DNA of 64,000 nucleotides from Chalciporus piperatus. Lineage: Eukaryota; Basidiomycota; Agaricomycetes; Boletales; Boletaceae. Under the pieces are notes generated by a model, which did not search any database, was not told where the DNA came from, and was given only the letters and a program-made list of their open reading frames with translations. Location: positions 248,001 through 312,000 of the forward strand of contig JBBPTG010000001.1 in the NCBI GenBank assembly GCA_038093975.1, read 5' to 3'. Position 1 is the first letter of the stretch. Each line of letters opens with the position of its first letter. A program made the position numbers and the translations under genes. Below are positions 61,413 through 64,000 of this stretch, piece after piece.

Positions 61413-63517
61413 TCAAGCCTCGTCCGGATACAGCATGAGCTCTGGCCGAACTTTCTCGTCAAACTCCTCTGGCGTCAAAAATCCGAGCGCGACAGTTGCC
61501 TCCTTCAACGTCGTACCCTCTTGGTGTGCCTTCTTTGCACACTTGGCAACGTCTGCGAAAAACATTTAGAAACGCAGCATGTAGCATTCGACAGATAGAC
61601 CCTTACTGTCGTAGCCGAGGTGACTATTGAGAATGGTAGCCAACATCAAGCTCTCGTTCAAGAGATGATTAATGCGCTTCTCGTTAGCCTGAATGCCGAC
61701 CACGCAGTTCTTGGTGAACGATCGAGATCCTGAAATGCTCAATGAGATTTACCCCGGATTCAGATCTATTGACAAACCATCAGCGAGAAGACGGATGCTC
61801 TGCAGTACATTTTTTATCATGACAGGCTTGAAGACGTTCAGCTGAGGAATCCAGCTTGTCATCGAATACTCGTCGAATTGATTCAGAAATACGCACCTCG
61901 AATTGACCACTTGCACCAGCCACGCTCACAGTTGTCTGATTGCCCATAACTTGGGCGGCGACCATCGTCACTGCCTCGCACTGTGTTGGGTTCACTTTGC
62001 CGGGCATGATACTGCTACCCGGTTCGTTCTCGGGGAGACTCAACTCGCCGAACCCGCACCGAGGACCTGAACCGAGGAAGCGGATATCATTGGCAATCTT
62101 CATCAGGGAACAAGCGATGACATTGAGGGCGCCATGCGCTTCAACAAGGGCATCATGGCTGGCAAGCGCCTCAAACTACTGAAATGTCAGCTCGAGTCCA
62201 CAGTGAAGACAAGGCATCCAACCTTATTGGGGGCAGTCTTGAACTCTAAACCAGTGATCTTCGAAATCTCGGTCGCAACCTTGACATCAAAGCCCTTCCT
62301 AGTGTTCAAGCCCTTTCAAACGTGTTAGGCTGACATGAGTATGTATTGGTTAAAGCCGCGCTCACAGTCCCCACAGCGGTACCGCCTTGAGCGAGCAGGC
62401 TCAAGCGAGGAAGAACGGCCTTAACCCGTTCGATTCCATTGTCAATCTGCTGAACATAGCCGCTAAACTCCTGTCCGAGGGTCAGGGGTGTTGCATCCTA
62501 CAAGTAACCATAATTTAGATCTTGACAACGTCTGACACCCGAACCGACAAACCTGCAGATGCGTTCGCCCAATCTTGATGATGTCTTTGAACGCGACCGC
62601 CTTCTTATTCAAGGCGTCTCTGAGTTCGGTAAGCGCAGGCAGTAGGGAATGGTGGATTTCGGTCACGGCTGCAACGTGCATGGCTGTTGGGAAACTGACC
62701 TTGGCCAATGAGTTCAAAGAGGAGATAAATAGACCACAGAAACTCACGTATCGTTGCTACTCTGGCTCATGTTTACGTGGTCATTGGGATGGACTGGAGT
62801 TTTGGAACCCAATTGACCACCGAGCATTTCAATAGCACGATTTGAAATGACCTTGAGGCGTATTGAAAGCGAGGAAGCAACGAATGTGAAATCGATACTC
62901 ACCTCGTTGACATTCATGTTACTTTGGGTACCACTTCCTGTCTGGAACACTACGAGAGGGAAGTGATCGATGAGCTTGCCAGAGATTACCTATGGCGAAG
63001 TGAGTGATTGGGTGAGATGAAGAGCGAGGGACGTACATCGTCCGCAGCCTCTTGTATTGCCTTCCCAATCTTTGGGTCCATGCCATAGCTGACATTGACG
63101 ATGGAGGCTGCTTTCTTCAACACACCGAAGGCTGTGATCAGAGGGGGAGGTAATCTTTCCGCTGGTCCTCCGATGTCGAAGTTTTGTAGTGAGCTGATCA
63201 ACGTATTAGTACAGGAGGTATCAAAGCACGTTGATGTGATTATGCGTGCCGTTGGGTTTGGGCGCCCCAATAACGATCTGCTGGCACCTGAAGTTCCCCG
63301 AAGGTGTCACGTTCTAGGCGGAATGACTGAGACTGACATGATCAGCAAAAAAAAATGATAAAAGCAAGATAACATACCATTACGCGAGTAGAGGTCGAAA
63401 ACAACCTGTTGTAATTAGGCCTTGCATGGAGCGCCTACCGGAAAAGTTGAGTGAAACGAGAGGAGAAGTATCACGTGCGAGTAGTACCCTAGCGGGAATT
63501 CGGATGATGGCGACCAT
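61413..63517 (-). CDS. FUM1: Fumarate hydratase (class II), mitochondrial, with likely cytosolic start
   Basis: Exon 1 (63488-63517) reads [10 protein letters not shown], exon 2 (63378-63434) [19 protein letters not shown], both basic and hydroxylated like a mitochondrial presequence. Exon 3 starts [20 protein letters not shown], the conserved fumarase N-terminus. Further blocks are [68 protein letters not shown] and the class II signature [15 protein letters not shown]. The end [20 protein letters not shown] is typical. The enzyme interconverts fumarate and L-malate in the TCA cycle; cytosolic fumarase serves amino acid, purine metabolism and DNA-damage response. The last codon of exon 2 is an ATG (63378-63380) that would start a protein exactly at [11 protein letters not shown], a probable second start. 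About nine introns. Confidence 0.95.
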
Positions 63518-64000
63518 GAGAGGTTGAGTAGTCGGAGGTGTAGGAAGGGAGAGGTCAATGGTCAATGAGAACAGTTGGTCAACGGCGTAAACGTTGTACA
63601 ACGACTGGGTAGAGTTGCAGTGGGTAGCCGAGTCCAATGGACTTAAGTAGGTACGGCCGATGAAGCTCCCGAAATCATCCGTCGATGCACGACGTGGGTT
63701 CATTCGCTGAGCGGCCGCCTTTGTCGACGTCAGAGTTATGCGGGTATGTTTAGGTGTCTCAAATCCATTCCCCAAAGGCAACCTGGGTCCTGAAGCACTG
63801 AACAGGCTCGGCAGTTGACGTTCAATATACAGCCTCCCTGGATATTTCCCATTTGACACGTTCGACTCCCCGGATCATTCAAAAACAAGCAACTCGACTG
63901 GTATGTGCTCGGCATCGTGATTCTGCCATAGCCAGAAGACGAGGACTCGGAGGAGCAGAACTGTCCGGTAATACTAATAGTTATGCGGACTATCCACGTG
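63518..64000. other. Fumarase promoter and window edge
   Basis: About 480 bp upstream of the fumarase start. The fumarase frame stays open upstream to about 63859 but without an ATG and with non-conserved composition, so I treat it as leader and promoter. No other gene can be called at the edge. Confidence 0.5.

Noticed and set aside
63518..63859. Open frame extending fumarase upstream
   Set aside because: It starts at a non-ATG codon and its sequence is not like a presequence; the ATG at 63517 with spliced exon 2 gives a better targeting peptide.

Overview
The window is 64 kb of nuclear DNA from a filamentous basidiomycete, most likely an Agaricomycete. The evidence is the gene content (a secreted copper-monooxygenase-type protein, Con-6, a SWI1-type ARID protein, a Fus3/Kss1-class MAPK), the dense packing on both strands, and the many 45-60 nt GT-AG introns that break almost every reading frame. 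I see no rRNA, tRNA, transposon, CRISPR or bacterial-style operon. I call 27 protein-coding genes. All splice sites were placed by hand, so family assignments are firmer than exact exon ends.

Layout. 0-6.6 kb: a secreted LPMO_10-like protein, a 1.3 kb stretch without a recognisable gene, an alpha/beta-hydrolase, RNA polymerase subunit RPB8, the small stress/conidiation protein Con-6 and a mitochondrial D-2-hydroxyglutarate/D-lactate dehydrogenase. 6.7-15.2 kb: a large CNH plus GYF domain protein, a peroxisomal acyl-CoA ligase and a Rab5 GTPase. 15.5-24.7 kb: an alpha-arrestin, the SWI/SNF subunit SWI1, a DUF1764 protein, cyclin H of TFIIH and Pol III subunit RPC5. 24.9-31.7 kb: three genes I cannot name. 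31.8-46.2 kb: a J-domain protein, a seven-helix membrane protein with a long tail, a three-LIM-domain protein, a flavocytochrome b2-type dehydrogenase ending in SKL, a SAP-like coiled-coil protein and a Fus3/Kss1-class MAPK. 46.7-63.5 kb: CBF5, ribosomal protein eL22, a DHX29-type helicase, INO80 and mitochondrial fumarase.

How the genes relate. There is no biosynthetic cluster or single pathway. Two loose themes recur. One is core transcription and ribosome machinery (RPB8, RPC5, cyclin H, SWI1, INO80, CBF5, eL22, DHX29), in places arranged divergently over short shared promoters. The other is organellar carbon oxidation: two enzymes carry C-terminal peroxisomal signals (AKL and SKL), and the 2-hydroxyacid dehydrogenase and fumarase have mitochondrial-type N-termini. 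The least ordinary observations are the GPCR-like seven-helix protein, the peroxisomal-looking flavocytochrome b2, the CNH/GYF architecture, the repeated Q-x-T-G motif in the LIM protein, a likely internal start for cytosolic fumarase, and first coding exons that contain only the start codon. I did not find a convincing new multi-gene system.
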